Assembly: GCA_022376925.1 (NCBI GenBank)
Contig: JAIOJX010000026.1
Location: forward strand, 250,043,330 to 250,107,329
Direction: 5' to 3'
Length of the DNA stretch: 64,000 nucleotides
From: Tragulus kanchil
Taxonomy: Eukaryota > Chordata > Mammalia > Artiodactyla > Tragulidae
This document shows, piece by piece, positions 47,120 through 64,000 of this stretch. The first letter of the stretch is position 1, and each line of letters starts with the position of its first letter. Position numbers and translations under genes: made by a program. A model generated the notes under the pieces. It saw only the letters and a list, made by a program, of their open reading frames with translations, did not search any database and was not told the DNA's origin.

Positions 47120-49164
47120 TTTTTAAATTTTCAGGAATTTCCATATTATTTTCTTGGGTGGTTGAAGAGATTTGCATTCTCACCAGCAGTGTACAAGGGT
47201 TTCCTCTCCTCCACATCATCACTAGCACTTATTTCCTCTCTTATTATTGAGAGCATTGTAACAAGTGTGAGGTGATAGCTTGTTGCAGTTTTCATTTCAC
47301 TGATTAGTGATGGTCCAGCATTTTCCCTGTACCTCTTGGCCATTTGGATGTCTTAGAAAACTGTCTATTTAGTTCTTACTAACAATTACCTCATTATTTT
47401 TGGTAGTGCTGGGCCTGCCTTGTTGCGTGTGGACTCTCACTAGTTGCAGTGAGCAGAGGCTATTCTCTAGTTGTGGTGCACAGGCTTTTCAGCTTCTGTT
47501 GTGGAGCACAGGCATGGGCTTCAGTAGTTGTGGCTCTTGGGCTCTAGACCACAGGCTCTGTAATTGCGGTGCACAGGTTTAGTTGCTACGCAGCATATGG
47601 GATCTTCCTGGACCAGGGATCAAACCAGTATCCCCTGGATTGCAGGACAGATTCTTAATCTGTCCACCAAGGAAGCCCCAGTGCTTCACATTTTTAGTTG
47701 GATTTTACTTTGTTACTGAGCTTTATCAGATTTTTATACCGTTTAGATATTAGTCCTTTGTCTAATGTATGATTTGCAAAACTTTTCTCTCACTCTCTAA
47801 ATTGCCCTTTCATTTCGTTACCTGTTTCTTTTGTGCAGAAGCTTTAAAGTTTAAGGTAGTCCCTTTCGTTGATTTTTGCTTCTGCTGTTTGTGCTTTTTG
47901 GTTTTGTATACAAAGAATCATTCCTAAGACCAGTGTTGAGGAGATTATTCGTACATTTTTTCTAGTTTTATAGTACCAGGTCTTAGGTTTAAATCTTTGA
48001 TCCATTTCAAGTTAAGTTTTGTGAGTGGTATGAGAGAGGGTACGCATTCATTGTTCTGCATGTTTTCATCTACTTTTCCCAACCTTTAAGACCAGTTTTT
48101 TTGAGGAATTGACATCTTTATATCGGTGGTAAGGATTCATTCACACAGTCTACCAGGTTTCGTTATTTCTTTAGGATTGAGTTTGATATTTTTTTCTAAT
48201 TTTTAAATTTTCAGGAATTTCCATATTATTTTCTTGGGTGGTTGAAGAGATTTGCATTCTCACCAGCAGTGTACAAGGGTTTCCTCTCCTCCACATCATC
48301 ACTAGCACTTATTTCCTCTCTTATTATTGAGAGCATTGTAACAAGTGTGAGGTGATAGCTTGTTGCAGTTTTCATTTCACTGATTAGTGATGGTCCAGCA
48401 TTTTCCCTGTACCTCTTGGCCATTTGGATGTCTTAGAAAACTGTCTATTTAGTTCTTACTAACAATTACCTCATTATTTTTGGTAGTGCTGGGCCTGCCT
48501 TGTTGCGTGTGGACTCTCACTAGTTGCAGTGAGCAGAGGCTATTCTCTAGTTGTGGTGCACAGGCTTTTCAGCTTCTGTTGTGGAGCACAGGCATGGGCT
48601 TCAGTAGTTGTGGCTCTTGGGCTCTAGACCACAGGCTCTGTAATTGCGGTGCACAGGTTTAGTTGCTACGCGGGCATATGGGATCTTCCTGGACCAGGGA
48701 TCAAACCAGTATCCCCTGGATTGCAGGACAGATTCTTAATCTGTCCACCAAGGAAGCCCCAGTGCTTCACATTTTTAGTTGGATTTTACTTTGTTACTGA
48801 GCTTTATCAGATTTTTATACCGTTTAGATATTAGTCCTTTGTCTAATGTATGATTTGCAAAACTTTTCTCTCACTCTCTAAATTGCCCTTTCATTTCGTT
48901 ACCTGTTTCTTTTGTGCAGAAGCTTTAAAGTTTAAGGTAGTCCCTTTCGTTGATTTTTGCTTCTGCTGTTTGTGCTTTTTGGTTTTGTATACAAAGAATC
49001 ATTCCTAAGACCAGTGTTGAGGAGATTATTCGTACATTTTTTCTAGTTTTATAGTACCAGGTCTTAGGTTTAAATCTTTGATCCATTTCAAGTTAAGTTT
49101 TGTGAGTGGTATGAGAGAGGGTCCGCTTTCATTGTTCTGCATGTTTTCATCTACTTTTCCCAAC
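47120..49164. repeat. Doublet 15: 1080 bp direct repeat
   Basis: Copy 1 is 47120-48083 and copy 2 is 48200-49164, in L1 with a CHR-type SINE. About 115 bases at the join (48084-48199) do not match copy 2; part of them loosely resembles the sequence just before copy 1. Confidence 0.94.
47395..47680 (-). mobile_element. CHR-type SINE, long form; duplicate at 48475-48761
   Basis: Antisense pattern: CTAGTTGCAGTGAGCAGAGG, GCTTCAGTAGTTGTGGCTC, CGCAGCATATGGGATCTTCC, and the head CCACCAAGGAAGCCCC. The second copy has one extra G pair at 48672. Confidence 0.85.
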
Positions 49165-50146
49165 ACCATTTGTTAAAGAGACTGTTCTTTCCCCATAGGG
49201 TTTCTTGGCTTCTTTGTCAGGTTTTAATTGACTATATATCCAGGAACTTAATTCTGGGCTCTCTGCTCTATTCCATTGGTCTGTGTCTATTTTTACTATA
49301 CTGTTTTTATTACTATAACTTTGTAGTAGTTGGAAATTAGGAAGTGTGATAACTCTCTGCCTTAGTTCTTTATCTGCAGTATTGCTTTGGCTATTTAAAG
49401 TTTTTCTGGTTTCATACAAATTTTTGAATTTCTATTTCTACAAAGAATGCCATTGGTATTTTGATAGGCTTTGTTTTAAATCTGTAAATGGCTTTGAGTA
49501 GTATGGACATTTTAACAATTATTAAGTCTTCCAGTCCACAAATACAGGGTATCTTACTATTTCGGCAAAGTCTTATAATTTTATTATATAGATCTTTCAC
49601 TTCCCTAGCTAAATTTATCTCTAAGCATTAATTCTGGAGTCAGTGTGAATGGGTTCATTTAATTTATTTTCCAGATACTTTATCATTACTGTATAGAAAA
49701 GCAACTGATTTCTGTATATTGATTTTATATCCTGCAACTTCAATAAAGTTTTTGGTTAGTTCCAACAGTATTTTTGGCATGAGTCTTTGGCATTTTTTTA
49801 TGTATAAAAGCAGATAGTATATGCATATAGCAACAGTTGTACTTATTGCTTTTCCAGTTTTTACGTCATTTGTCCTACCTGATTGCTCTAGCTAGGACTT
49901 CCAATACTATGTGGAATAAAAGTGGTGAGAGTAAGCTTCCTTCTGCTGTCCCTAATCTTAGAGGGAAAGCTTTCAACCTTTCACCATCAAGTATGATTTT
50001 GCTATGGGTTTGTTGAATACGGTCTTTTAAGTAAATACATTCTATATCCTTTAATTTAAGTGTTCTTATCATGAAAGGCTGTTGTATTTTATAAAATGTT
50101 TTTTTCGTGTATGCTGAGATGATCATGAGATTTTATCTTCCACTAA

Positions 50147-52309
50147 TTATGTAGTATATTTACTAATTTGTGTATGGCAGACCATCCTTGTATCCCAGAG
50201 ATAAATCCTACTTGGTCATTTTATACAAACCTTTTTAATGTGTTCTTGAATTCAGTTTGCTGCTATTTTGTTGAGAATTTTGCATTTATACTTAGCAGGG
50301 ATATAAGTTTATAGATTTCTTGTGCTGTCCTTGCTGTCTTTTTTATCAGAATAATGCTGGCCTTATAGAATAAATTTGTACGTGTTCCCTCTTTATCACT
50401 TTTTTGGAGCTTTGAGGAGAATAAGTCTTAATTCTTTTTAATATGTTTGGTAGAATTCATTGTTGAAACCATCAGGTCCTGGAGTTTCCCACCTTGAGAG
50501 TTTATTTATTTTTTTCAATTCAGTCTCCTTACTTAACTGTTGCTTTGTTTAGATGTTCTGTTTCTTCCTGATTCAGTCTTGGTAGGTTGTGTGTTTCTGG
50601 AAATTTATTCATTCCTTTCAGTTTATCTAATATATTGGCACATAATTATTCATAATGGTCTTTTATTACCCCAGTATCAGTTGTAATGTCTCCCTTTTTT
50701 ATTCCTAATTTTGAGTTTTCTTTCTTTTTTCTTTGTCTACTTTAGAAGCATCTGTTTTGTTTATCTTTTGGAAGAAATGGCTCTTAATTTTGCTGGTATT
50801 TTCTATTCATTTTCTGGTCTCTATTTCATTTGTTTCTGTTCTGATCCATATTTCCATCCTTCTGCTAAATTGGGGCTTAATTTATTCTACTTTTTAAAAT
50901 TACCTTGTGATATAAATTTTGGCTATTTGAGATCTTAAAGTTCAGTATATGCATTGTTCATAAATTCTTTTCAGAACCACTTTTACTGTATCCTGTGAGA
51001 TTTGATATGTTGTTCTTACATCTTCATTTGTTTTGAGACAATTATTTCCCCTTTGGTTTAGTCTTGACCCATTTGTTGTTCAGAAGTGTGTTGTTTAATT
51101 CACATATCTTTCTGTATTCTACTTTTTTATTGTCATGTTCAGAAAAGATACTTGGTTTGATTTAGACCTTAAATTTGCTAAAATCTGTTTCATGTCCTAT
51201 TATATAATCTATTTGGGAGATTGTTTTATGTAGTATATTTACTAATTTGTGTATGGCAGACCATCCTTGTATCCCAGAGATAAATCCTACTTGGTCATTT
51301 TATACAAACCTTTTTAATGTGTTCTTGAATTCAGTTTGCTGCTATTTTGTTGAGAATTTTGCATTTATACTTAGCAGGGATATAAGTTTATAGATTTCTT
51401 GTGCTGTCCTTGCTGTCTTTTTTATCAGAATAATGCTGGCCTTATAGAATAAATTTGTACGTGTTCCCTCTTTATCACTTTTTTGGAGCTTTGAGGAGAA
51501 TAAGTCTTAATTCTTTTTAATATGTTTGGTAGAATTCATTGTTGAAACCATCAGGTCCTGGAGTTTCCCACCTTGAGAGTTTATTTATTTTTTTCAATTC
51601 AGTCTCCTTACTTAACTGTTGCTTTGTTTAGATGTTCTGTTTCTTCCTGATTCAGTCTTGGTAGGTTGTGTGTTTCTGGAAATTTATTCATTCCTTTCAG
51701 TTTATCTAATATATTGGCACATAATTATTCATAATGGTCTTTTATTACCCCAGTATCAGTTGTAATGTCTCCCTTTTTTATTCCTAATTTTGAGTTTTCT
51801 TTCTTTTTTCTTTGTCTACTTTAGAAGCATCTGTTTTGTTTATCTTTTGGAAGAAATGGCTCTTAATTTTGCTGGTATTTTCTATTCATTTTCTGGTCTC
51901 TATTTCATTTGTTTCTGTTCTGATCCATATTTCCATCCTTCTGCTAAATTGGGGCTTAATTTATTCTACTTTTTAAAATTACCTTGTGATATAAATTTTG
52001 GCTATTTGAGATCTTAAAGTTCAGTATATGCATTGTTCATAAATTCTTTTCAGAACCACTTTTACTGTATCCTGTGAGATTTGATATGTTGTTCTTACAT
52101 CTTCATTTGTTTTGAGACAATTATTTCCCCTTTGGTTTAGTCTTGACCCATTTGTTGTTCAGAAGTGTGTTGTTTAATTCACATATCTTTCTGTATTCTA
52201 CTTTTTTATTGTCATGTTCAGAAAAGATACTTGGTTTGATTTAGACCTTAAATTTGCTAAAATCTGTTTCATGTCCTATTATATAATCTATTTGGGAGAT
52301 TGTTTTATG
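50147..52309. repeat. Doublet 16: 1079 bp direct repeat
   Basis: Copy 1 is 50147-51225 and copy 2 is 51226-52309, inside L1 ORF2. The copies appear identical over the stretches compared. The switch occurs at a shared TTTATGT. Confidence 0.95.
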
Positions 52310-52611
52310 TGTATTTGCATATTCTGCTGCAGTTGGATGGAATATCCTATGAATGTTTCTTATGTCCTTTTGTTCTAAAGCATGATTCAATTCAAATGTT
52401 CCTTTGTTTTCTGTCTGGATGGCATATCCATTCCTAAACAGTGGGATACCAAAATTCTGTTATTATATTGTTGTTTCTTTATTCCTTTAGATCTGTTAGT
52501 ATTTGCTTAATACACTTTTACAAGTTTTTTTGAAGTATAGTTGACTTACAATGTTGTGTTAGTTTCAAGTGTACAGGAAAGTGATTCAGATACACACACT
52601 ATACATATATA

Positions 52612-52790
52612 TATACAGTTACTTAAGTCCAACTCTGCAACCTCATGACTTACAGCCCACCAGCTCCTCTTTCCATGGAATTCTTGAGGCTGGAATACTG
52701 GAGTGAGTTCCCATTTCCTTCTCCAGGGTATCTTCCTGACCCAGGGATCAAACCTGTGACTTATTACATCACCTGCATTACAGTGCCAGA
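52612..52790 (-). mobile_element. Bov-tA SINE in L1 3' UTR
   Basis: Antisense: AAGTCCAACTCTGCAACC, GGAATACTGGAGTGAGTTCC, GACCCAGGGATCAAACCTG. The head is at the right, ending just before a CA microsatellite. Confidence 0.8.
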
Positions 52791-52805
52791 AGTGCATGCA
52801 TGCAC

Positions 52806-52842
52806 CCATACACACACACACACACACACACACTTCGGAAGA

Positions 52843-52875
<33 letters not shown>

Positions 52876-52880
52876 TGTAT
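52806..52880. repeat. Inverted (CA)n-(TG)n microsatellite
   Basis: A run of CA (about 52809-52832) is followed by CTTCGGAAGA and then a run of TG (about 52843-52878, with one TAT break). The two arms are complementary, so the locus can fold into a long hairpin with a three-base loop and one A-A mismatch near the tip. Confidence 0.9.
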
Positions 52881-55009
52881 AGGCAGACCTTTAGGGTGCT
52901 TCCGTGTCTTAGCTGTTGTAAAGAGTGAGACAATGAACAATGAGGTGTATCTTTGTGAGTTAATGGTTTTCTCTGGATATGTGCACAAGAATGGGATTGT
53001 GAGATAATATGGTAACTTTTTAGTTTTTTAGAGAACCTCTATACTCTTCTTCATAATGGCTATGACAGTTTACATTTCCACCATCAATAGAGGAGAATTC
53101 TCTTTTCTCCTGTGCTCTCCAGAGTGTATAGAAGTCTACAAATCTGTTTGTAGGTTTTTTGATGATGGCCATTCTGACTGGTGTGAGGTGATACCTCATT
53201 GTAGTTTTGATGTACATTTCTCTAATAATTAGTGATGATAAGCGTCTTTTCATGTGCTTTTTGGCTGTCTGTATGCCATCTTTTGAGAACTATATACTTC
53301 TGCCCATTTTTTGAGTGGGTTTTTTAAAATGAGCTGTTAATGTATTTTGGAGATTAATCCCTTCTTGGCTGCATCATTTGCAAGTATTTTCTCCCATTCC
53401 ATGTTTTCCTTTGCTGTACAAAAGATTTTAAATTTAGTTAGATCCCATTTACTTTTGTTTTTATTTCCATTACTCTAGGAGAAGAATCCAAAAACATACT
53501 GCAGCAATTTATGTCAAAGTATGTCCTGCGTGTGTTTTGCTCCAGTTCTGTGTTATCTGACTTTACATTTATGTCTTTGAGTTTGTTTTTGTTCATGATG
53601 TTAGAGAATGTTCTAATTTCATTTTTTAGATGTAACTGTCCAGTTTTCCAGTATTGCTTACTGAAGGACCATCTTCTTTTTTGTATAGTCTTGCCTTTGT
53701 TGTAGATTAATTGACCATAGCCAGCTTATTATTGGGGTCTCTATCATGTTCCATTGATGTATATTTCTGTTTCTATGCCAGTACCATACTATTTTGATTA
53801 CTTTAGCTTTATAGTATGGTATAAGCTCAGAGAACCTGATTCTGCCAGATCTATTTTGTTTTTTTTTTCCTTGAGATTGCTTTTGGGTTCATATGCAAAT
53901 TTTGAAAAATTTTGTTCTAGTTCTGTGGAATATGCCATTAGTAATCTGATAAGGATTGCACTGAATCTGTAGATTGCCTTGGGTAGTCTAGTCAGCAGTA
54001 CTGACTCATCAAATCCCAAATCATGGTATATCTTTACATTTGTTTGTATCACATTTGATTTCTTACATCAGTGTCTTACAATTTTTGGAGTACAGATCAT
54101 TGGTCTCCTTAGGTTTATTCATGGTATTTTATTCTTTTTGATGCAGTTGTAAGTGGGACTGTTGCTTTAATTTCCCTACTATTTAAGAGTGTATAGAAAT
54201 GTGAGATATTTCTGACTACTAATTTTGTATTCTGCAACTTTACCAAATTCATTGATGAGCTTCAGTAGTTTTCTGGTGATATCTTTAGGATTTTCTCTGT
54301 ATCATGTCATTAGCAAACACTGACAGTGTTACTTCCTCTTATCCAACTTGTATTCTCCTTTTCTTTTTCTTTTCTAACTGCCAGCTTCCAGAACTGTGTT
54401 GAATAAAAGTTGCATGAGTGGACATCCTTGTCTTGTTCCTGATCTTAGAAGAAACACTTTCAGTTTTTCACTGTTGAGTATGATGGTAGTTGTGGGTTTG
54501 TCATATACGGCCTTTAATTTATTGTTGTATGTTTTTTCCCCTGTACTCACTTTTCAAGCTTTAATAATAGCTATAGTTAATTCTTTAATTTAAACTTTAT
54601 ACTATAAGTGGTTATCAAACCATTCTAATGTAAAGTTAAAACTTTTCTCATTCTAATTTTCATTTTTCTCAGAGTAGTATTTTCTTCCATATGTTCTTGT
54701 GCTACTCATTGGCATCTTTTCATTTCAGCTTAAACTCTCTTAAAATTTCTTGCAAGGCAATTCTGTTGGTGAACTCCTGCAGTTATCATTTGTGAAGGTA
54801 TTTCTCCTCATATCTGAAGGACAAGTTTATTGTATATTTTTGCTTGGAAATTTTTATCCTTCAACACTTTGAATATGTCATATCTCTTCTGGGCTGTAGA
54901 GTTTATGCAGAGAAATCCATTGACAGTTTATTTGAGATTTACTATGTAGGTTACTTTTTCTCCCTGGTTGCTTTTAAGATTCTCCATCACTGATTATTGG
55001 AGTATTGGT

Positions 55010-55262
55010 TTACAGTGTTATATTCATTCCTGCTGTAGAATAAAGCGTAAGTCAGCTATATGTATACACATATCCACTCTCAGTCCTACCCATCTAGATC
55101 GTCACAGGACACAGAACTGGGCTTCCATGCTTTACAGCAGGTTTCACACTAGTTGTTTTGCACATGATTACATATATATATATGCCAATCCTAATCTCCC
55201 AGTTTGTCTCCTACCTGCCCATCCCCTACTTCACCCCACCCCATGTCCATGTGTCTGCTGAT
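55010..55262 (-). mobile_element. L1 3' UTR fragment inserted in L1
   Basis: Antisense L1 3' UTR text: 'gtaagtcagctatatgtatac', then 'gccaatcctaatctcccag' and C-rich 'cttcaccccacccc'. Host L1 ORF1-side sequence continues on both sides. Boundaries approximate. Confidence 0.55.
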
Positions 55263-56949
55263 TTTTGACAGTTTCATCAGGCTGGTTCTTAGAGACAGTC
55301 TGATTGCTTTGGGATAATAGGTTGCTCTGTTACCTTCATGGATCTGTATGTGCAGTTCCTTCTTCCGGGTTGGGAAGTTATCAGTGATTATTTCTTTAAA
55401 TAAACTCTGCCCCCTTCTCTCTCTTCTTCTTCTGGTATAATTATCTGTATTTGCTTTTCTCAGAGTTTCTTCACATTGTGAAAACCTTAGTTCTCTCTTT
55501 CAACTAAATCATTTCTAAATTCCTGCCATTCCCCTCTCTTAATTCCTTCTTCCATCACATCTGTTACTTCTGCTCACTAATGCATTCTTCATATGATTCA
55601 TTGAACTCTGCTCCAGAATTGGTTTGGTTCTTTTTAAAATTTCAGTCTCTTTGATAAAGAACTTGTGATCATTAAAATTTATTCCTGAGTTCACGGAATT
55701 TTCTTTTAGGGTTCTTACAATTTGTTGAATTTCTTCATAATAGCTATTTGCATTCTTTGTCACTTAGATCACAGTCTTCCATGCTTTTGAGTTCAATTAC
55801 TGGAGAACTACCATTTTGTTTTTGTGGTATTGTATTTGCTTAATTTTTCATAGTGTTTGCGGTTATGTACCTCTGTTTTTGCTTTTGAAGTAGTAGACAC
55901 TTAGTGAAGGAGTTGTTTTCTTTGGCTGTTACAAGTCAACAGGTTGGCATTTAAAAACTTTATGTTTCAGAAGATGACACTATAGCTCAGGTTTCTGGTT
56001 TTCCCCTACCAAGGTTAGTTCCCAAAGCTGCACTCAGGAGTGCACAGAAAGAGCCAGCATCTGGGACTTTGGGGACGCCCCTGACATGTCAGCGAGATCC
56101 ACAAACTGAGATATTCCCAGAGACCTGAGAATAGACTGCTAGCTGCAACCCCAAAGTAGACAGCAGGGAATACGTTTTTTCCATGTCCTTTGACATTTTT
56201 GGTTGCTTTCTTTCATTTCTTCTCCTTCCTCCCAGTCATAGAAATCCCTCCTCAGAAATCCAAGAACTGCTGGAGACAAACAGGCACCTCCAGCAGCAAG
56301 CCAAGTAGTCCGTCACTCACCACTTGGGCTTTCCACATCGGCTGGCAGAGAGGTAGCCACTGATGCCAACAAAAGTATAAAGCACTATGAGTGTCATCCT
56401 GGGGAAAGCAGGTGTCTCAGCAGGTTCCCCTCTCTCCTCTGCCTTTAATCTCATCTCTGTCCAGCTCTGACAGTGTCCTGGGATCTCGTATCAGGTTGGC
56501 TGGACCTCTCACAAATTCTCTATCTCCTGTGAGTGCCCATCCTGTTCTGTACTTGCTGGGTTTTCCTGATCACAGCAAGTAGTGGGGAGGCAGGCTCACT
56601 TGACTCCTTTGGACCCACAGCCCCTTCTGAGGTCTTATTTTCGGGTGGAGACAAACGTAGTAGTCACCTGCTGGCCTGGTATACTGTGCCAAGAGAGGCA
56701 CTTTTGTTCAGTTATGGATGTGTAATTAGTTATACGCCAAAGACAGAAAAGCACAACTTCTGCCGCCATGATCCTGGCATGGCTCTAGAGAAGTCAGTGG
56801 TCTGCTGCTTGATCCAGTGCTGTTTCCATGGGTGCAGTCTGTGTATAAAAATTTATAAAAATGTATCAAGTTGTATAGTTTTATACATGTATATAGTATT
56901 TCAAACATTAAATGCAGTTCCATTCCTGGTAAGTATATAGCTAAAATAA

Positions 56950-57480
56950 TTCAAAGGGGGAGGACTCAAAAGAGTTAATTGTACACCCATGGCAGTATTA
57001 CTCACAATAGCCAAAAGGGCCAAAAGCCAAATAGCAACTCAAGTGTCCAACAACAGATGAATGGATAAACATTGTATATACATACAGTGGAATATTAGCA
57101 ACTATAAAATTGAAGAAAATTCTGAGGTCCGTTATAACAAAGATGACAAGGACATTATGCTAAGTGAAGTGAAGTGAAGTGAAGTAAGCCAGTCTCACAA
57201 AAGAACAAATACTGTGTGATTCCTTTCCTGTGACGTACTTAGAGTAGCCAAACTAAAGGAAAGACTAGAATGATGGTTGACAAGGATTGAAGAGAGTGAG
57301 AAATGAAGAGCTAGTGTTTGACAGTGTTTTCAGTTCTGCAGGATGAAAAGAGTTCCATGCCTGGGTGGTGGCAATGGCAGCCTAACACTGTAAATGTATT
57401 TAATATCACTGAACTTTATCTCTAAAAATGGTTATGGAGGTAAAATTTATGTTACATTAAATGTGACTTTAATATATGCC
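56950..57480 (+). mobile_element. L1 3' end, plus strand
   Basis: Sense L1 3' sequence: 'cacaatagccaaaagg', 'gtgtccaacaacagatgaatgg', 'acagtggaatattagc' and a 3' UTR with 'ggatgaaaagagttcc'. A GAAGT pentamer is expanded to about five units at 57164-57188. It points towards ACVR1 and lies about 0.5 kb from its poly(A) site. Confidence 0.75.
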
Positions 57481-57989
57481 CTCCACATAAATATATACTA
57501 ATGAAGTTATTAACTTACCTCTGGTGAACAGTCCAGAATTTTAACACCTCTACTCTTACTGAGCTACTTTAAACCCTACATTTTTAATCCCATTGGACAC
57601 AAGAAGTTAAAAAAAAAAAAAAAAAAAGCCAACAATGGACTGTCCCCAAGCAACAAGGTAAGAGTAGGAAGACAGCTTTCCCCTCACACAGGATCTTAGA
57701 CTAAACAACATGCTTTGACCTTCTTCTTCCCACTTACAAATCTCTTTCTAGGGAGACAGGCCAGATGGTCAGTTGTCCCAGCTTTAAAATGGTAACAGAG
57801 TTAAGAAAAAAGATACAATTGCAGGCTCTCCCTTCAAAAAAAACATAAAACTTTCTGGTACCAGATTTAAGCTCCTTAACAGACTTAAAAATGTAAATTC
57901 AACTTACAGAGTACTTTTGTGCTTCTGTTGTGCCCATAAGAAAATGCTTTATAATATGTAGATTTTTTGTGTGTGTTCAATAAAATTCA
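57481..57989. other. Intergenic DNA beyond the ACVR1 3' end
   Basis: A/T-rich with a run of about 18 A at 57609-57627. No gene or named repeat recognised. Confidence 0.5.
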
Positions 57990-59075
57990 GTTTGACTTGA
58001 AAACATTTTATTTAATTTATACAAATAACTACTAAATACAAAAAGTAGATTAAAACAAAATAGTTATTTTTTTCTGGCAGAGTTTAAATGCACATAATGG
58101 ATAATTCCGAAGAAAATGCATTTTCCCCACAGCGTTCAGGACTAAAATTCTACTGAAATCTTTGCTTCTAAATCAGTAATATATTCGGTGGTGTCACATG
58201 GGTAATGGCTAAATACGTTCAGCATATGAACTGAAAAAAAGTTAGTCTACACACATATAAATGTGAAGCACTTAAAAAGTGAATTTAACGGATAATAAAA
58301 GAAAATGTCCATTTCAAGAGTATAGTGTTAAAAACATTTCAGTAATAAAATCATAAGACCACATAAAAATAAGCTTTAACATATGCACACAGCAGTTTTG
58401 TAAAAACTGCCACGTGCACAAGTAATAAATAATTTGCAAAGTTGTGTATAAACAATTCCTAATGTTCAGCATCATTGTAAACATCAGCACATGTGTAAAA
58501 TGCAGCAAAGTCTGACATTACATTTTGTTTTGCCAAATTGAATTCCTATTATCCAAAGACAGACCAGTGGAGTACGCAGCCAACGTTTTGGCAAGTTGGG
58601 TCTTTAAAATTAAGAGTAACAGTGCAAGTAAGGAATGCAAAGAATTCCTAGTGCAATAAAGAAGAGAAGCACAGGCAATATTGCTGATTAAAAATTCACC
58701 ACCTCCTTGAGTTTCCCGTGGGGAGTGTCTAGGAGACCTGTGAAGATATGCAAAGCCACTGTCGTAATGCCCAGATCTCTTTTAGGATTTCTCTGTGTTC
58801 CTCCAGTTCCCTACCTTTGCAACAGTGTCTGTCCAGCGTTAGTCTCTGCAGTGTGAACAGTTTGTGAAATGCCCAGTTCACAGTCATTGAGCGAGGTTAG
58901 GGTGGTTTTGGTGTCTTCCCCAGCACACAGCCGGGTAAGATGTCTGCCTTCTCAAAGCAGCCATTTGGGGAGGGAGACAGATGCATTCTGTTCTGACAAC
59001 CAGTCAGGCCAGCATTAGGTCCCAGCTGGACAATGACAACCACGTCAGATCTTCCTTCTTGACACCATGAAAATG
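57990..59075 (-). other. ACVR1: ACVR1 3' UTR and poly(A) signal
   Basis: About 1.1 kb of A/T-rich sequence without repeats follows the ACVR1 stop. An AATAAA hexamer on the minus strand lies at 58007-58012, with T/G-rich sequence just downstream in the direction of transcription (about 57965-57980), so cleavage is expected near 57985-57998. The length is in the range I recall for mammalian ACVR1 3' UTRs. The segment 58762-59075 is repeated at 59863-60176 by the assembly doublet. The exact end is inferred. Confidence 0.6.

Positions 59076-64000
<4,925 letters not shown>

Larger units (their letters stand above)
47093..52515 (-). mobile_element. L1 LINE, minus strand (span includes doublets 15 and 16)
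   Basis: 3' side at 47093, RT region at 49875-50126 (minus-strand peptide [20 protein letters not shown] matches the L1 RT block), and endonuclease-side sequence up to about 52515, where the 3' UTR of another L1 starts. ORF1 and the 5' UTR are absent. Confidence 0.75.
52516..56780 (-). mobile_element. L1 LINE, minus strand, internally deleted
   Basis: 3' UTR at 52516-53150 ('tgaagtatagttgacttac'), ORF2 C-terminal half and RT to about 54540, then a direct switch to ORF1-side sequence (from about 54600), and 5' UTR from about 55900 to 56780. There the minus strand begins near ATCATGGCGGCAGAAG, an L1-like 5' start. Endonuclease is missing. Another L1 3' UTR piece interrupts it at about 55010-55262. 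Confidence 0.7.

Overview
The window is nuclear DNA of a ruminant. The evidence is BovB LINE sequence with readable reverse-transcriptase fragments, ART2A/BovB-derived pieces, Bov-tA and CHR-type tRNA-derived SINEs, and L1 elements with ruminant-style 5' and 3' ends. No bacterial operon, phage or CRISPR array is present. Several copies belong to a CHR-like SINE subfamily with a G-rich tail, and no clear Bov-A2 was seen. That hints at a lineage outside the usual cattle/sheep profile, possibly an early-branching ruminant, but this is inference only.

Only one real protein-coding gene is visible, the 3' end of ACVR1 (ALK2, the type I BMP/activin receptor kinase) on the minus strand at the right edge. 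Its penultimate coding exon (60990-61120), last coding exon and 3' UTR (about 57990-59075) are present, and the rest of the window to the right is intron. A processed pseudogene of SFR1 (SWI5-dependent recombination repair protein 1) lies at about 29154-31618. Everything else is intergenic and mostly transposon-derived.

Layout: 1-10.74 kb is a long minus-strand L1 with SINE insertions; 10.74-16.06 kb is mainly non-repetitive; 16.98-19.08 kb is an old plus-strand HAL1/L1M-type element; 19.09-23.09 kb is a minus-strand BovB holding a probable solo LTR; 23.09-26.7 kb is another minus-strand L1; 26.7-29.15 kb holds MIR and Bov-tA; then the SFR1 retrocopy; 31.6-33.5 kb is mostly unassigned; 33.6-45.45 kb and 47.1-56.8 kb are minus-strand L1s interrupted by SINEs; 57.0-57.5 kb is a plus-strand L1 3' end; 58-64 kb is ACVR1.

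The dominant structure is not biological in appearance. Eighteen head-to-tail doublets with periods of about 0.97-1.14 kb run through the window. They cut L1, BovB, SFR1 and the last ACVR1 exon alike. The two copies are almost identical, and the differences cluster beside the joins, mostly in homopolymers. They look like uncollapsed overlaps between neighbouring contigs. They add about 19.6 kb, so the true locus is probably about 44 kb. I found no new biological system here; the doublets are the main thing a reader must know before using the sequence.
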